Assembly: GCF_023897065.1 (NCBI RefSeq)
Contig: NZ_JAMHIV010000010.1
Coordinates: 62,001 to 126,000 of the forward strand
Direction: 5' to 3'
Length of the DNA stretch: 64,000 nucleotides
From: Crossiella sp. SN42
GTDB taxonomy: Bacteria; Actinomycetota; Actinomycetes; Mycobacteriales; Pseudonocardiaceae
The notes below the pieces were generated by a model. That model saw nothing but the letters and a program-made list of their open reading frames with translations. It was not told where the DNA came from and did not search any database. Shown in pieces: positions 17,801 through 24,953 of the stretch (the first letter of the stretch is position 1; each line of letters starts with the position of its first letter). The position numbers were made by a program, and so were the translations under genes.

Positions 17801-18738
17801 CCGCGGTGGACGGCGCTCCGGCCCGGCTGCTGCACGAGCTGCCCGTGATCAACGAGCCGAGGGTGTGCACCGAGTGCTCGACGCAGACCCGGCTCAGCGC
17901 GGACGGCACCCTGCTCGCGGTGCTCAGCAACACCTCCCTGGTCCGGCTGTTCGACGTGCGCGACCCGGAGAAACCGGTGCTGCTGAGCAAGTTCAGCGTG
18001 GACACCCGGTTCACCGTCCCGCTCGCGCTGAGCCCGGACGGCCGCACCCTCGCGGTCAACGACAACGAGCTGGCCAGCAGGCTGTGGGACATCAGCAACC
18101 CGCGCGAGCCCCGGCGAATGGGCGAGCTGACCGGCCACACCGCCGAGGTCAGTTCGCTGACCTACCGGCCGGATGGCCGGCTGCTGGCCACCGCCAGCTA
18201 CGACAAGACCGTCCGCCTGTGGGACGTCACCGACCCGGAGAACCCGGTGCTGCGCGGCATGTTCACCGCTCCCGGTCAGGTCGACCGGCTGGCCTTCAGC
18301 CCCGACGGCCGCACCCTGGCCGTGCCGCACCGGGCCGAGACCATCAGCCTCTGGCAGGTCGCCGACCCGGCCAACCCGCAGCCCCTGGGCACCCTGGCCG
18401 GTCACACCAAACCGGTCACCGGCCTGGCCTTCTCCGCCGACGGCGCGACCCTGGCCTCGGCCAGCAGCGACCGCTCGATCCGCCTGTGGCGGGTACGGGA
18501 CCCGGCCCGCCCCAGCCCCATCGGCGGCCCGATCGGCACCGTGCACAACGTGGGCGTCGGCCTGCACTTCCGGCCGGACGGCCGCAGCCTGATCGTCAGC
18601 GACGGCACGAACACCGCCAGGGTGCTGAACCTGGACATCGGGCAGGCGGTGGAGCGGATCTGTTCGGCGACCGGGCAGTTGACGGAGGAGCAGTGGCAGC
18701 GGCACCTGCCCGGGGTGCCGCGGCAGAACACCTGTTGA
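14896..18738 (+). CDS. HTH - STAND NTPase - transmembrane - WD40 repeat protein
   Basis: A 1280-residue multidomain protein. Residues about 8-85 form an XRE-like HTH (TYRELARRSHYSATTLADAA). About 105-480 is a STAND-type NTPase: VGLAAFQADDADRFFGR, Walker A GASGAGKSS with Lys151, Walker B LLLVVDQFEEVF. One membrane helix lies near 543-565 (VAAVVVFALLASATALLAL). From about 628 to 1250 there are 14 WD40-like units, enough for two seven-bladed propellers. STAND proteins are signal-dependent switches that assemble on ligand binding to the repeats. In bacteria they serve regulation or defence; the trigger and effector here are unknown. Confidence 0.9.
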   Translation: MPRTEQPLGPGDDALTSFARDLRALRAAAGGPTYRELARRSHYSATTLADAAGGKRLPSLAATLAFVRACSGDTGEWETRWHFVAAELAQPASPPDKPAVQESDAPYVGLAAFQADDADRFFGRADTVRELIARLAQRRFLAVFGASGAGKSSLLRAGLIATVSKAEHPPPVLLMTPGRQPVEECAVQLAALTGESAAVLGAELAEGPEHLHLRVRQALADRPEAELLLVVDQFEEVFTLCADPAERERFLAMLLYATAAPTSRIRVVLGVRTDFYTHCAAHADLVAAMQDGQVLLGPMTTEQLREAITRPALDRGYRLENALVATVMAETAGEPGVLPLVSHALLETWRRRKGTTLTSTGYQAAGGIAHAIARTAEGIYAEFDAAQQTVARHLFLRLTALGEGTEDTKRRVYRRELDERPDTAHVVDRLVKARLVTADQDGLEISHEALIRCWPRLHEWLAADREGLRVHRLLTEATDTWESLDRDPAALYRGVRLAEASAWAVHNEESMSAREREFLRTAEQAREDEAAGQRRRTRRLRQLVAAVVVFALLASATALLALHQQAIAEQQRDDATFRQVLAEADRLAESDPTLSAQLTLAAHRMRPADETVHTRLLSTKGAPLADLLPGHTNEVYQTDFSANQKLLATTGDDGSVRLWDVRDPANAKPLGEPLRPGGGWLSTVTFGRSDTLLVAAGKQGKIFLWDITDPAKPQLLPTELTSEDNQINLIAFQPGTLRLAVAHANRALRLWDLGDLARPVAVGRDLAGTTGEVWALAFSPDGKTLATSGDDGLVRVWQVTGSGFRPLRDLSGATESVYAVVFSPDGKTIAASSRDATVRMWRTEDGSPLGRQLTGHVGPVWKLTFNHNGSILATVGADGVAQLWNTVNGSAVTKLGPPLSGSGSGLYGVGFSPDGRTLATGSADGVVRLWNLPSALLLGHHDRIDSVTVSADGRLTVTGGKDQKIILWSAVDGAPARLLHELPVINEPRVCTECSTQTRLSADGTLLAVLSNTSLVRLFDVRDPEKPVLLSKFSVDTRFTVPLALSPDGRTLAVNDNELASRLWDISNPREPRRMGELTGHTAEVSSLTYRPDGRLLATASYDKTVRLWDVTDPENPVLRGMFTAPGQVDRLAFSPDGRTLAVPHRAETISLWQVADPANPQPLGTLAGHTKPVTGLAFSADGATLASASSDRSIRLWRVRDPARPSPIGGPIGTVHNVGVGLHFRPDGRSLIVSDGTNTARVLNLDIGQAVERICSATGQLTEEQWQRHLPGVPRQNTC

Positions 18739-18748
18739 CGCGGTGTGG

Positions 18749-20260
18749 TCACCGGCGGGCCTCGCCGACCCAGCGGGTGAGGGCGGTGCGGAGTGCCTGG
18801 CGGGCAACGGGATCCAGCTCGTCGGCGGCCCAGGCGACGTAGCCGTCCGGGCGGATCAGCAGCGCGGCCGGCGCGTTCGGGCAGCGGGCGGTGATCACGT
18901 CCACCCGGTCTGTCCACTGTGGAATGAGCGCCGGGTCCTCCTCGCCGGTGAGGTTGAGCAGCAGGGGCCGTCCGGTCCTGGCCAGCTCGGCCAGGCGCGG
19001 GCCGCCGAGGTCCAGCTCGGGGGCGAAGTGGCCGGCGAGCGGGTGGGCGTCGCCGGTGTCGTAACGGAGGTCCGAGCCCGCGATCAGCTCGGCCAGGTGG
19101 CGCACGGTGCTCTGGTGGCCGAGCAGCTCGCCGAACAGCTCGCGCAGGGCGGTGACCTCCGCGCCGGGGGCCAGCAGCGCGGACTGGGCCTGGGACAGCA
19201 GGCTCATCCGCACCGCTGCCGGGCGGCGTTCGGACTCGTAGCTGTCCAGCAGTCCGGGCGGGGCCTGGCCGCGCAGTGCGGCGGCGAGCTTCCAGCCCAG
19301 GTTCACCGCGTCGGTCAGGCCGATGTTGAGGCCCTGCCCGCCCGCGGCGAAGACGTGCGCGGCGTCGCCGACCAGGAACACCCGGCCCTGCCGGTACCGG
19401 TCGGCGACCCGGGTGTGGCTGCCGGGGAGCCTGCGCAGCAGGGTGCCGCCGGGGGCGGGGCGCAGCGGCAGGTCCGCGCCGAGCACGCGGCGGGCGCTGG
19501 CCTCGAGCTCGGCCAGGGTCATCGGCTCTTCGGCAGGCGGCTGGTCCCATTCGGCGGTGCTCACGATCGCGGGCTGGCCGGGCAGCGGGGCGTAGGAGAA
19601 GCCGCCGTGTTCGGTGCGCACCGGCAGGAACGGCCGCACCGCGCCAAATCCGGGCACGTGCAGGACGCCGGTGGCCGCATCGACCCAGTCCGCGGGCACC
19701 TCGGCGTGGGCCGTCCGGCTGGTGGCGCGGTCCTGCGCGAGGCCGGGGAAGCCGATGCCGAGCAGCTTGCGGGTGACGCTGTGCGCGCCGTCGGCCCCCA
19801 CCAGGTAGCGGGCGGTGAGCCGGTAGCCGCCCTCCGGTCCGTCCACCTCAACGGTGACGCCGTCCTCGTTTTGAGTGAGCCCGGTGATCCGGTGTCCCCA
19901 GCGGATCTCCGCGCCCAGCTCTGCCGCCCGGCCGGTCAGCGCGCCGACGATCTGCTGCTGCGGCGCGGGCAGGTTGTGGACCGGGCTGGGGGACAGGCCG
20001 CTGAGGTCGAGGGGCAGGGCGGCGAACATGAAGTAGCCGTTGTTGGGGCGCGGCGGTTCCGGGCTGCCGGTGAGCGGCTCGTGCAGCCCCCGGTGGTCCA
20101 CCAGCCGGACCACCTGACCGAGCAGTCCGTTGGCCTTGGGCTCCTGGCTGGGTTCGGGCAGGCTCTCCAGCACCACCGACCGGATCCCGGCCAGGCCCAG
20201 CTCGGCGGCCAGCATCAGCCCGTTCGGGCCGCCCCCGGCGATCACCACGTCCACCGTCAT
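18749..20260 (-). CDS. FAD-dependent aromatic monooxygenase
   Basis: A 503-residue class A flavin monooxygenase of the PheA/TetX/Rox group. FAD binding is shown by IAGGGPNGLMLAAELGLAGI near the N-terminus and by VFLVGDAAHVFAAGGQGLNI. A thioredoxin-like C-terminal region follows (PLLLNLTGEEDPALIPQWTD). Such enzymes hydroxylate phenolic or polyketide compounds, including antibiotics. The ATG at 20260 overlaps the TetR stop by 3 nt, so the pair forms a regulator-enzyme operon suggestive of detoxification. The longer open frame upstream is shadow. Confidence 0.9.
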   Translation of the reverse strand: MTVDVVIAGGGPNGLMLAAELGLAGIRSVVLESLPEPSQEPKANGLLGQVVRLVDHRGLHEPLTGSPEPPRPNNGYFMFAALPLDLSGLSPSPVHNLPAPQQQIVGALTGRAAELGAEIRWGHRITGLTQNEDGVTVEVDGPEGGYRLTARYLVGADGAHSVTRKLLGIGFPGLAQDRATSRTAHAEVPADWVDAATGVLHVPGFGAVRPFLPVRTEHGGFSYAPLPGQPAIVSTAEWDQPPAEEPMTLAELEASARRVLGADLPLRPAPGGTLLRRLPGSHTRVADRYRQGRVFLVGDAAHVFAAGGQGLNIGLTDAVNLGWKLAAALRGQAPPGLLDSYESERRPAAVRMSLLSQAQSALLAPGAEVTALRELFGELLGHQSTVRHLAELIAGSDLRYDTGDAHPLAGHFAPELDLGGPRLAELARTGRPLLLNLTGEEDPALIPQWTDRVDVITARCPNAPAALLIRPDGYVAWAADELDPVARQALRTALTRWVGEARR

Positions 20261-20886
20261 CACGCATCCCCCTTGGCGGGCACGGGCAACCCGGCCCGGA
20301 TGTGCTCGAACACCTCGTCCAGCACCGGGACCACCGAGCCGAGCGGGTCGGTGCGCAGCCACTGGGCCACCGCCACCGAGCTGCCCGCGCCGACCACGGC
20401 CGCGACCAGCCGCGGGTACACCTCCGCCGCCCCGAGTCCGGCCCGTTCGGCGATCGCCGCGGCCAGTTCCTCCTGGGCCAGCAGGTTCGCCCGCTGCACC
20501 TCGGCCTGCACCGCGGGCACCGCCAGCACCGCGCGCAACCCGCTCAGCCAGCGCTCATCCCGTTCCGGCTCCGGCCCGGCCACCGGCGGGGTGGCGTACT
20601 GCGCGCGCACCACCGCGGTCAGCGCGGTCCACAGCGGTTCCGCCGCCGGTCGTTCGCGCAGCTCGGCCGCGATCCGCAGGCCGCGGTCCAGCTGGCTGGC
20701 CGCGACCGCCTCGGCCTTGCCGCCGAAGTAGTTGCGGAAGGTGCGCACCGAGACATCCGCCTCCGCGGCGATGTCCTCGATGGTCACCGACTCCCAGCCG
20801 CGTGCCACGGTCAGCCGGATCGCGGCCTGGCTCAGCGCGAGCCGGGTCTGCCGCTTCTTCCGCTCGCGCAACCCCAGGTCATCCAT
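20260..20886 (-). CDS. TetR family transcriptional regulator
   Basis: A 208-residue repressor. The N-terminal HTH is LSQAAIRLTVARGWESVTIE followed by IAAEADVSVRTFRNYFGGK. The C-terminal ligand domain resembles the mycofactocin/AcrR-like TetR_C group. The ATG at 20886 is preferred to a GTG 9 nt upstream. It leads the monooxygenase gene and diverges from a GNAT gene across a 36-bp palindrome, its likely operator. Confidence 0.93.
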   Translation of the reverse strand: MDDLGLRERKKRQTRLALSQAAIRLTVARGWESVTIEDIAAEADVSVRTFRNYFGGKAEAVAASQLDRGLRIAAELRERPAAEPLWTALTAVVRAQYATPPVAGPEPERDERWLSGLRAVLAVPAVQAEVQRANLLAQEELAAAIAERAGLGAAEVYPRLVAAVVGAGSSVAVAQWLRTDPLGSVVPVLDEVFEHIRAGLPVPAKGDA

Positions 20887-20904
20887 GGCGGCCACGCTAG
20901 CAAA

Positions 20905-20940
20905 TCTTGCCGAAAAGGCAAACTTACCTTCTCGGCAAGA
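20905..20940. promoter_or_regulatory. TetR operator palindrome
   Basis: Two 14-bp arms, TCTTGCCGAAAAGG (20905-20918) and CCTTCTCGGCAAGA (20927-20940), match with one mismatch around an 8-bp centre. The site starts 18 bp before the TetR ATG and faces the divergent GNAT gene, so it can control both sides. Confidence 0.75.
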
Positions 20941-21038
20941 TCCCTACGGGAGCCGGAACTCGCTCGCGGGCCGTTCCCGCTCTCCCGTAGCGTCGGCACC
21001 GCGGCCACCCCGACCCCGCGATCTGTGAAGGAGCGCCC

Positions 21039-21554
21039 GTGGACCAGCTCGCCTCGCCCCTGCGGCTGACCGGCCACGGCCTGGTCCTGCGCGAGTGGGA
21101 AGACACCGACCACCAGGCCATGATCGAGGTGCTGGACAGCCCCGAGGTCGCGCGGAACACCCCGGTGCCGTTCCCCTTCGACCCGGTGGAGTACCTGGCG
21201 ATGATCCGCCGCACCCGCGCCGAGGACAACCGCCTGCACCTGGCCATCACCACCGACGGCGAGACCCCGCTCGGCCTGGCCTTCCTGGCCCCGGCCCGTG
21301 CCGAGGCCGGGTACGTCATCGGCCGCGCGCACCGCGGTCAGGGCCTGGCCGTGCGCACCACCCGGCTGCTCACCGAGTTCGGCCACCACACCCTCGGCCT
21401 GCCGGAGCTGCGCCTGCGCATCCGCACCGACAACGCGCCCAGCCAAGGCGTCGCCCGCGCGGCCGGGTACCAGCTGGTGGAGGGCGAACCCGAACGCCTG
21501 GAACGCGGTGGCGAGGTGGCGTTCCTGGAGGTCTGGCGTCACCGCTCGGACTGA
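21039..21554 (+). CDS. GNAT family N-acetyltransferase (RimJ/RimL type)
   Basis: A 171-residue acetyltransferase of the RimL-like group (LRLTGHGLVLREWEDTDHQA; acetyl-CoA loop region GYVIGRAHRGQGLAVRTTRL; C-terminal ARAAGYQLVEGE). The GTG start at 21039 has GAAGGAG 5 nt upstream. It diverges from the TetR gene over a shared operator. The acetyl acceptor (amine of a small molecule or protein N-terminus) is unknown. Its 3' end overlaps the convergent MarR gene by 16 bp. Confidence 0.88.
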   Translation: MDQLASPLRLTGHGLVLREWEDTDHQAMIEVLDSPEVARNTPVPFPFDPVEYLAMIRRTRAEDNRLHLAITTDGETPLGLAFLAPARAEAGYVIGRAHRGQGLAVRTTRLLTEFGHHTLGLPELRLRIRTDNAPSQGVARAAGYQLVEGEPERLERGGEVAFLEVWRHRSD

Positions 21555-22084
21555 TCCGCCAGCGTCTGCTCCAGCCGGGCCAGGATGCCGGTCAGCGTCG
21601 CGCGCTCGGCGCCGGTGAGCGAGCCGATCAGCTCCGCCTCGTGCTCAAGTAGTTGGCGCACCGTGGTTTCCACCAGCTCGTGCCCGGCCTTGGTGAGCCG
21701 GACCGCGACCGCGCGGTGTGAGGCGGAGGACGGTGACCTGGCCACCAGCCCGGCCTGCTCGGCGCGGGCCACCCGCTGGGAGACCGCGCCCGCGGTGATC
21801 AGCGTCCGGCGGGTGATCTCCTTGGTGGTCAGCTCATACGGCGGGCCCGCGCGCCGGATCACGCTGAGCAGGTCCAAAGTGGACGGATCGATGCCGAGCG
21901 CGGCCAGGGTCCGCCGCCGGTCGTCGGCCAGGATCTTGGCGATCCGCCAGACCGGCGTGATGATCTCGATGGACTCGGTGCGCACCCCCGGCAGTTCACG
22001 CTGCCAGGCCGCGGCGATGTCGGCCGCGGGCCACCGGGAGTTCGAGCCCAGCGGGTAACCCTCGGTCTCGTTGGACACGTGCAC
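21539..22084 (-). CDS. MarR family transcriptional regulator
   Basis: A 181-residue winged-helix protein (LDLLSVIRRAGPPYELTTKE, then TAGAVSQRVARAEQAGLVAR and the wing SPSSASHRAVAVRLTKAG). The N-terminus is longer than usual. It diverges from a short-chain dehydrogenase gene with a 12-bp perfect palindrome between them, so it probably represses that gene and itself. Confidence 0.9.
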   Translation of the reverse strand: MHVSNETEGYPLGSNSRWPAADIAAAWQRELPGVRTESIEIITPVWRIAKILADDRRRTLAALGIDPSTLDLLSVIRRAGPPYELTTKEITRRTLITAGAVSQRVARAEQAGLVARSPSSASHRAVAVRLTKAGHELVETTVRQLLEHEAELIGSLTGAERATLTGILARLEQTLADQSER

Positions 22085-22105
22085 CGTCCCTTGCTACGTT
22101 CAGCG

Positions 22106-22117
22106 CTAAACGTTTAG
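22106..22117. promoter_or_regulatory. MarR operator palindrome
   Basis: CTAAACGTTTAG is a perfect 12-bp palindrome in the AT-richer divergent region between the MarR and SDR genes, 22 bp before the MarR start and 28 bp before the SDR ATG. Confidence 0.65.
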
Positions 22118-22144
22118 AGCTAAATATAGCAGAGGGGACGTGAC

Positions 22145-22870
22145 ATGACCCGAATCGTGCTGGTCACCGGCGGTAGCACTGGACTTGGCAAGGCGGTGGC
22201 CGCCCGGTTCCGCGCCGACGGCGACACCGTGGTCATCACCGGCAGGGACGCCGACCGGCTGGCCGGGACGGCCGCCGAGCTCGACGTGCGGCCGATCGTC
22301 TGCGACGCGACGGATCCGGCTCAGGTGGCCCGGCTGGCTGAGGAGCTGGGGCCGGAGCTGGACGTGCTGGTCAACATGGCCGGTGGCAACACCGACTTCG
22401 ACGAGTCCGATCCGGCGCTGTCCCCGCTGGAGCGGGTCGCGGCGGGCTGGCGGGCGAACCTGGAGGCCAACCTGCTCAGCGCGGTGCTCACCACCACCGC
22501 CGTGCTGGACAAGCTCCGCCTCGGCGGGACCATCGTCAACATCGGTTCCATCGCCGCGGAGTACGCCGGATTCTCCTACGGCGCGGCGAAAGCGGCCCTG
22601 CACGCGTGGAACGCCGGGCTCTCCGCCGAGGTCGGCCCCAAGGGGCTGACCGCCAACCTGGTCGCGCCCGGCTACATCGCCGAGACCCAGTTCTTCAAGG
22701 GCAACCTCAGCGAGCAGCGGATCGCCGAGCTGGTCAAGGCGACCCACAACGGGCGCGCCGGCCACCCCAGCGACATCGCCGAGACGACGTACTTCCTCGC
22801 CTCGGCCGGGGCGCGGCACATCACCGGGCAGACGCTGCACGTCAACGGCGGCGCGTTCACCACCCGCTGA
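22145..22870 (+). CDS. SDR family oxidoreductase
   Basis: A 241-residue classical short-chain dehydrogenase. The cofactor motif is VTGGSTGLGKAVAARF, the NNAG equivalent VNMAGG, the active site Ser in VNIGSIAAEYAG with the YGAAKAAL Tyr-x-x-x-Lys, and the C-terminus has ITGQTLHVNGGAF. It reduces or oxidises an unknown alcohol or ketone with NAD(P). Probably regulated by the divergent MarR protein. It ends at a strong shared terminator. Confidence 0.92.
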   Translation: MTRIVLVTGGSTGLGKAVAARFRADGDTVVITGRDADRLAGTAAELDVRPIVCDATDPAQVARLAEELGPELDVLVNMAGGNTDFDESDPALSPLERVAAGWRANLEANLLSAVLTTTAVLDKLRLGGTIVNIGSIAAEYAGFSYGAAKAALHAWNAGLSAEVGPKGLTANLVAPGYIAETQFFKGNLSEQRIAELVKATHNGRAGHPSDIAETTYFLASAGARHITGQTLHVNGGAFTTR

Positions 22871-22887
22871 GCCAGGCGGAGCACGAC

Positions 22888-22928
22888 GAAGGCCGGGCGC
22901 ACCGCGACTCGCGGCGCGCCCGGCCTTC
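22888..22928. terminator. bidirectional terminator between SDR and protease genes
   Basis: The outer stem GAAGGCCGGGCGC (22888-22900) pairs with GCGCCCGGCCTTC (22916-22928), and an inner CCGCG/CGCGG continues it after one mismatch, leaving a 3-nt loop. It lies between two convergent stop codons. Confidence 0.85.
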
Positions 22929-22944
22929 AGCCGGTGCTGTTGCC

Positions 22945-24153
22945 CTACTTGATGAAGCTGACGTTGAGCAGCTTGTTCGGCGAACCGGTCTTGAGGTCGG
23001 TCAGCTTGTCGCTCACCGCGTTGTTCACCAGGGCGTCCCGCACCTGCTGCGGGGTCGCCTGCTGGTTGCCGGAGAGGTACAGCGCGACCGCGCCCGCGAC
23101 GTGCGGGGTGGCCATGCTGGTGCCGCTCTTGGTGGAGGTGCCGGTGTCGTTGGTGTGGATCGCGGACACGGTCGCGGTGCCGGGCGCCCAGATGTCCAGG
23201 CACCGGCCCCAGTTGGACGCGACCGACTGGCCGTTCCACACCGCGCGGGCGTCGTTCTGCTGGGTGGCGCCCACGGTGATCGCCTCCGGCACGCGGGCCG
23301 GGGTGAAGCTGCACGCGTCGGCGCCGGAGTTGCCACCGGCGATCGCGAAGGTCACCCCGGCGGTGATCGCCTTCTTGACCGCGTTCTCCATGGCCGCGTT
23401 GCTGCCGGTGCCGCCGAGGCTCATGTTCGCCACGGCAGGCTTCTTGGCGTTCTTGGCCACCCAGTCGATGCCCGCGATGATCTGCGACCACTGACCGCTG
23501 CCCTGGCAGTTGAGCACGCGCACGGCCACCAGGTCGGCCTTCTTCGCCACGCCGTACTTGCTGCCGCCCACGGTGCCGGCCACGTGCGTGCCGTGCCCCT
23601 GGCAGTCGCTGGCGTCCGCGTCGTTGTCGATGAAGTCGTAGCCGCTCTTGGCGCGGCCGCCGAACTCCTGGTGGGTCAGGCGCACGCCGGTGTCGAGGAT
23701 GTAGGCGGTCACGCCCGCGCCCTCGTTGGCGTAGCTGTACTTCTTGTCCAGCGGCAGCGCCTGCTGGTCGAGCCGGTCCAGGCCCCACTCCGGGTTCAGC
23801 TGCTCCCCGGCCAGGCTGACCTTGCCGTCCTGCTCCACCGTGGCCACCCGCGGGTCCGCGGCCAGCCGCTTGGCCTGCTGCTCGCTCAGCGAGACGGCGA
23901 AGCCGTTGAGGGTCTTGTCATACGTAGCGGTGACCTTGCCACCGAACCGGGAGGCCAGGTCCTGCGCGCCAACCGTGTTGTCCTTCAGCGTGACGATGAA
24001 GCTGCCGGAGACGGCGTTGGCGGTTCCCGCGTTGAGGATCTGACCTTCGGCAGGCGCGGCGAGGCCGGGCAGCGCCGAAGCGACCAGGGCGAGCAGGGAG
24101 GTGCCGGCGATCAGCCCGGCGCCCACGACGGCCCTGCGTCGATCTCGTGCCAT
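22945..24153 (-). CDS. secreted subtilisin-like serine protease (S8, proteinase K/aqualysin type)
   Basis: A 402-residue preproenzyme. A signal peptide (VVGAGLIAGTSLLALVASAL) is followed by an inhibitor I9 propeptide (SFIVTLKDNTVGAQDLASRF... VATVEQD). The catalytic domain has Asp in AYILDTGVRLTHQEF, His in GHGTHVAGTVGG and Ser in SGTSMATPHVAGAVALYL, with the oxyanion Asn in IAGGNSGADAC. Length and cysteine pattern fit proteinase K relatives without a C-terminal P domain. It degrades extracellular protein. It is transcribed alone from an AT-rich region of repeated TGACTAA-like boxes and ends at a strong terminator. Confidence 0.95.
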   Translation of the reverse strand: MARDRRRAVVGAGLIAGTSLLALVASALPGLAAPAEGQILNAGTANAVSGSFIVTLKDNTVGAQDLASRFGGKVTATYDKTLNGFAVSLSEQQAKRLAADPRVATVEQDGKVSLAGEQLNPEWGLDRLDQQALPLDKKYSYANEGAGVTAYILDTGVRLTHQEFGGRAKSGYDFIDNDADASDCQGHGTHVAGTVGGSKYGVAKKADLVAVRVLNCQGSGQWSQIIAGIDWVAKNAKKPAVANMSLGGTGSNAAMENAVKKAITAGVTFAIAGGNSGADACSFTPARVPEAITVGATQQNDARAVWNGQSVASNWGRCLDIWAPGTATVSAIHTNDTGTSTKSGTSMATPHVAGAVALYLSGNQQATPQQVRDALVNNAVSDKLTDLKTGSPNKLLNVSFIK

Positions 24154-24287
24154 TGATAACTCCGTTCACTCCGCCGTGTAGCCCTCACCACACGGAGTTG
24201 CGGCTGCTGTTCAGGGGGCGACTACTCGCAGCCACTAGAACTAGCTTGGTTGACCCGAACGGAGTAAGCAAGGCAACGAAAGTAGGT

Positions 24288-24329
24288 CGCGTTACATCAC
24301 AGTTCACATTTTTAGTCACAATTTAGTCA
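24288..24329 (-). promoter_or_regulatory. direct-repeat promoter region of the protease
   Basis: On the minus strand two TGACTAA boxes are 11 bp apart (24323-24329 and 24312-24318), followed by a related TGTGAAC. The second box belongs to a GTGACT sequence that could be a -35, with TGTAAC 17 bp downstream as -10. The array overlaps the end of the Lrp gene. The spacing of one helical turn suggests cooperative activator binding; the activator is unknown. Confidence 0.4.
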
Positions 24330-24824
24330 ACTCAGACCCGGGTGTGTGCCGGTGACCTCGTCGAACACCAGCCAGGTGCGGGTGGACCGGACCCCGAGCA
24401 CCTCCTGGATCTTTTCCAGGACGATCTCCCGCAGGGCCTGGTTGTCGGGGGCGCGCACTAGCACGAGCACGTCGAAGTCGCCACCGACCAAGGTCAGGTG
24501 TTCCACGTACTGAATCGAGCGCAGCTGCTCGGAGACCTCGCGCCATGAGGCCTGCTCGATGGTCACCACCACCATCGCGGTGGTGCCCAGCCCGGCCCGC
24601 GCCGGATCGATCTTCGCGCCGAAGCCGGTGATCACCTTGTCGGCCACCAGGCGGTCGATCCGGGCGTAGGCGTTGGTGCGCGAGATGTGCAGCCGCTCGG
24701 CCAGGGTCCTGATCGAGATCCGGCCATCCCTGGCCAGCAGCCGCAGGATCGAGCGGTCCACCTCGTCCAGGGCGGTGGCCATCCGTCCGCCGGGTGCGCC
24801 AACGGTGCTGCTGTCGGTGGACAC
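24327..24824 (-). CDS. Lrp/AsnC family regulator
   Basis: A 165-residue protein with the Lrp HTH (LDEVDRSILRLLARDGRISI, LAERLHISRTNAYARIDRLV) and a C-terminal RAM ligand domain (VTIEQASWREVSEQLRSI... GGDFDVLVLVRAPD). The GTG at 24824 is chosen because AAAGGCGG lies just upstream; a GTG five codons earlier is possible. It diverges from 2-oxoacid dehydrogenase genes, the same arrangement as BkdR with bkdABC in streptomycetes, so it probably regulates that operon in response to an amino acid or keto acid. Confidence 0.92.
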   Translation of the reverse strand: MSTDSSTVGAPGGRMATALDEVDRSILRLLARDGRISIRTLAERLHISRTNAYARIDRLVADKVITGFGAKIDPARAGLGTTAMVVVTIEQASWREVSEQLRSIQYVEHLTLVGGDFDVLVLVRAPDNQALREIVLEKIQEVLGVRSTRTWLVFDEVTGTHPGLS

Positions 24825-24917
24825 ATTGCCGCCTTTCACGTTTCAGGTGAGCAGTTCGTCTGCCGTTTTCGGCACATCTTGAGCCAGCCACCCGGTCGGG
24901 GCAACCATTTGAGGACG

Positions 24918-24930
24918 CCTGTCAGACAGG
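24918..24930 (+). promoter_or_regulatory. palindrome before the 2-oxoacid dehydrogenase operon
   Basis: CCTGTCAGACAGG is a perfect 6-bp inverted repeat around one base, 23 bp before the E1alpha start. It is a candidate site for the divergent Lrp regulator. Confidence 0.35.
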
Positions 24931-24953
24931 GACGTCCGATCAGGAGGTTCGCC

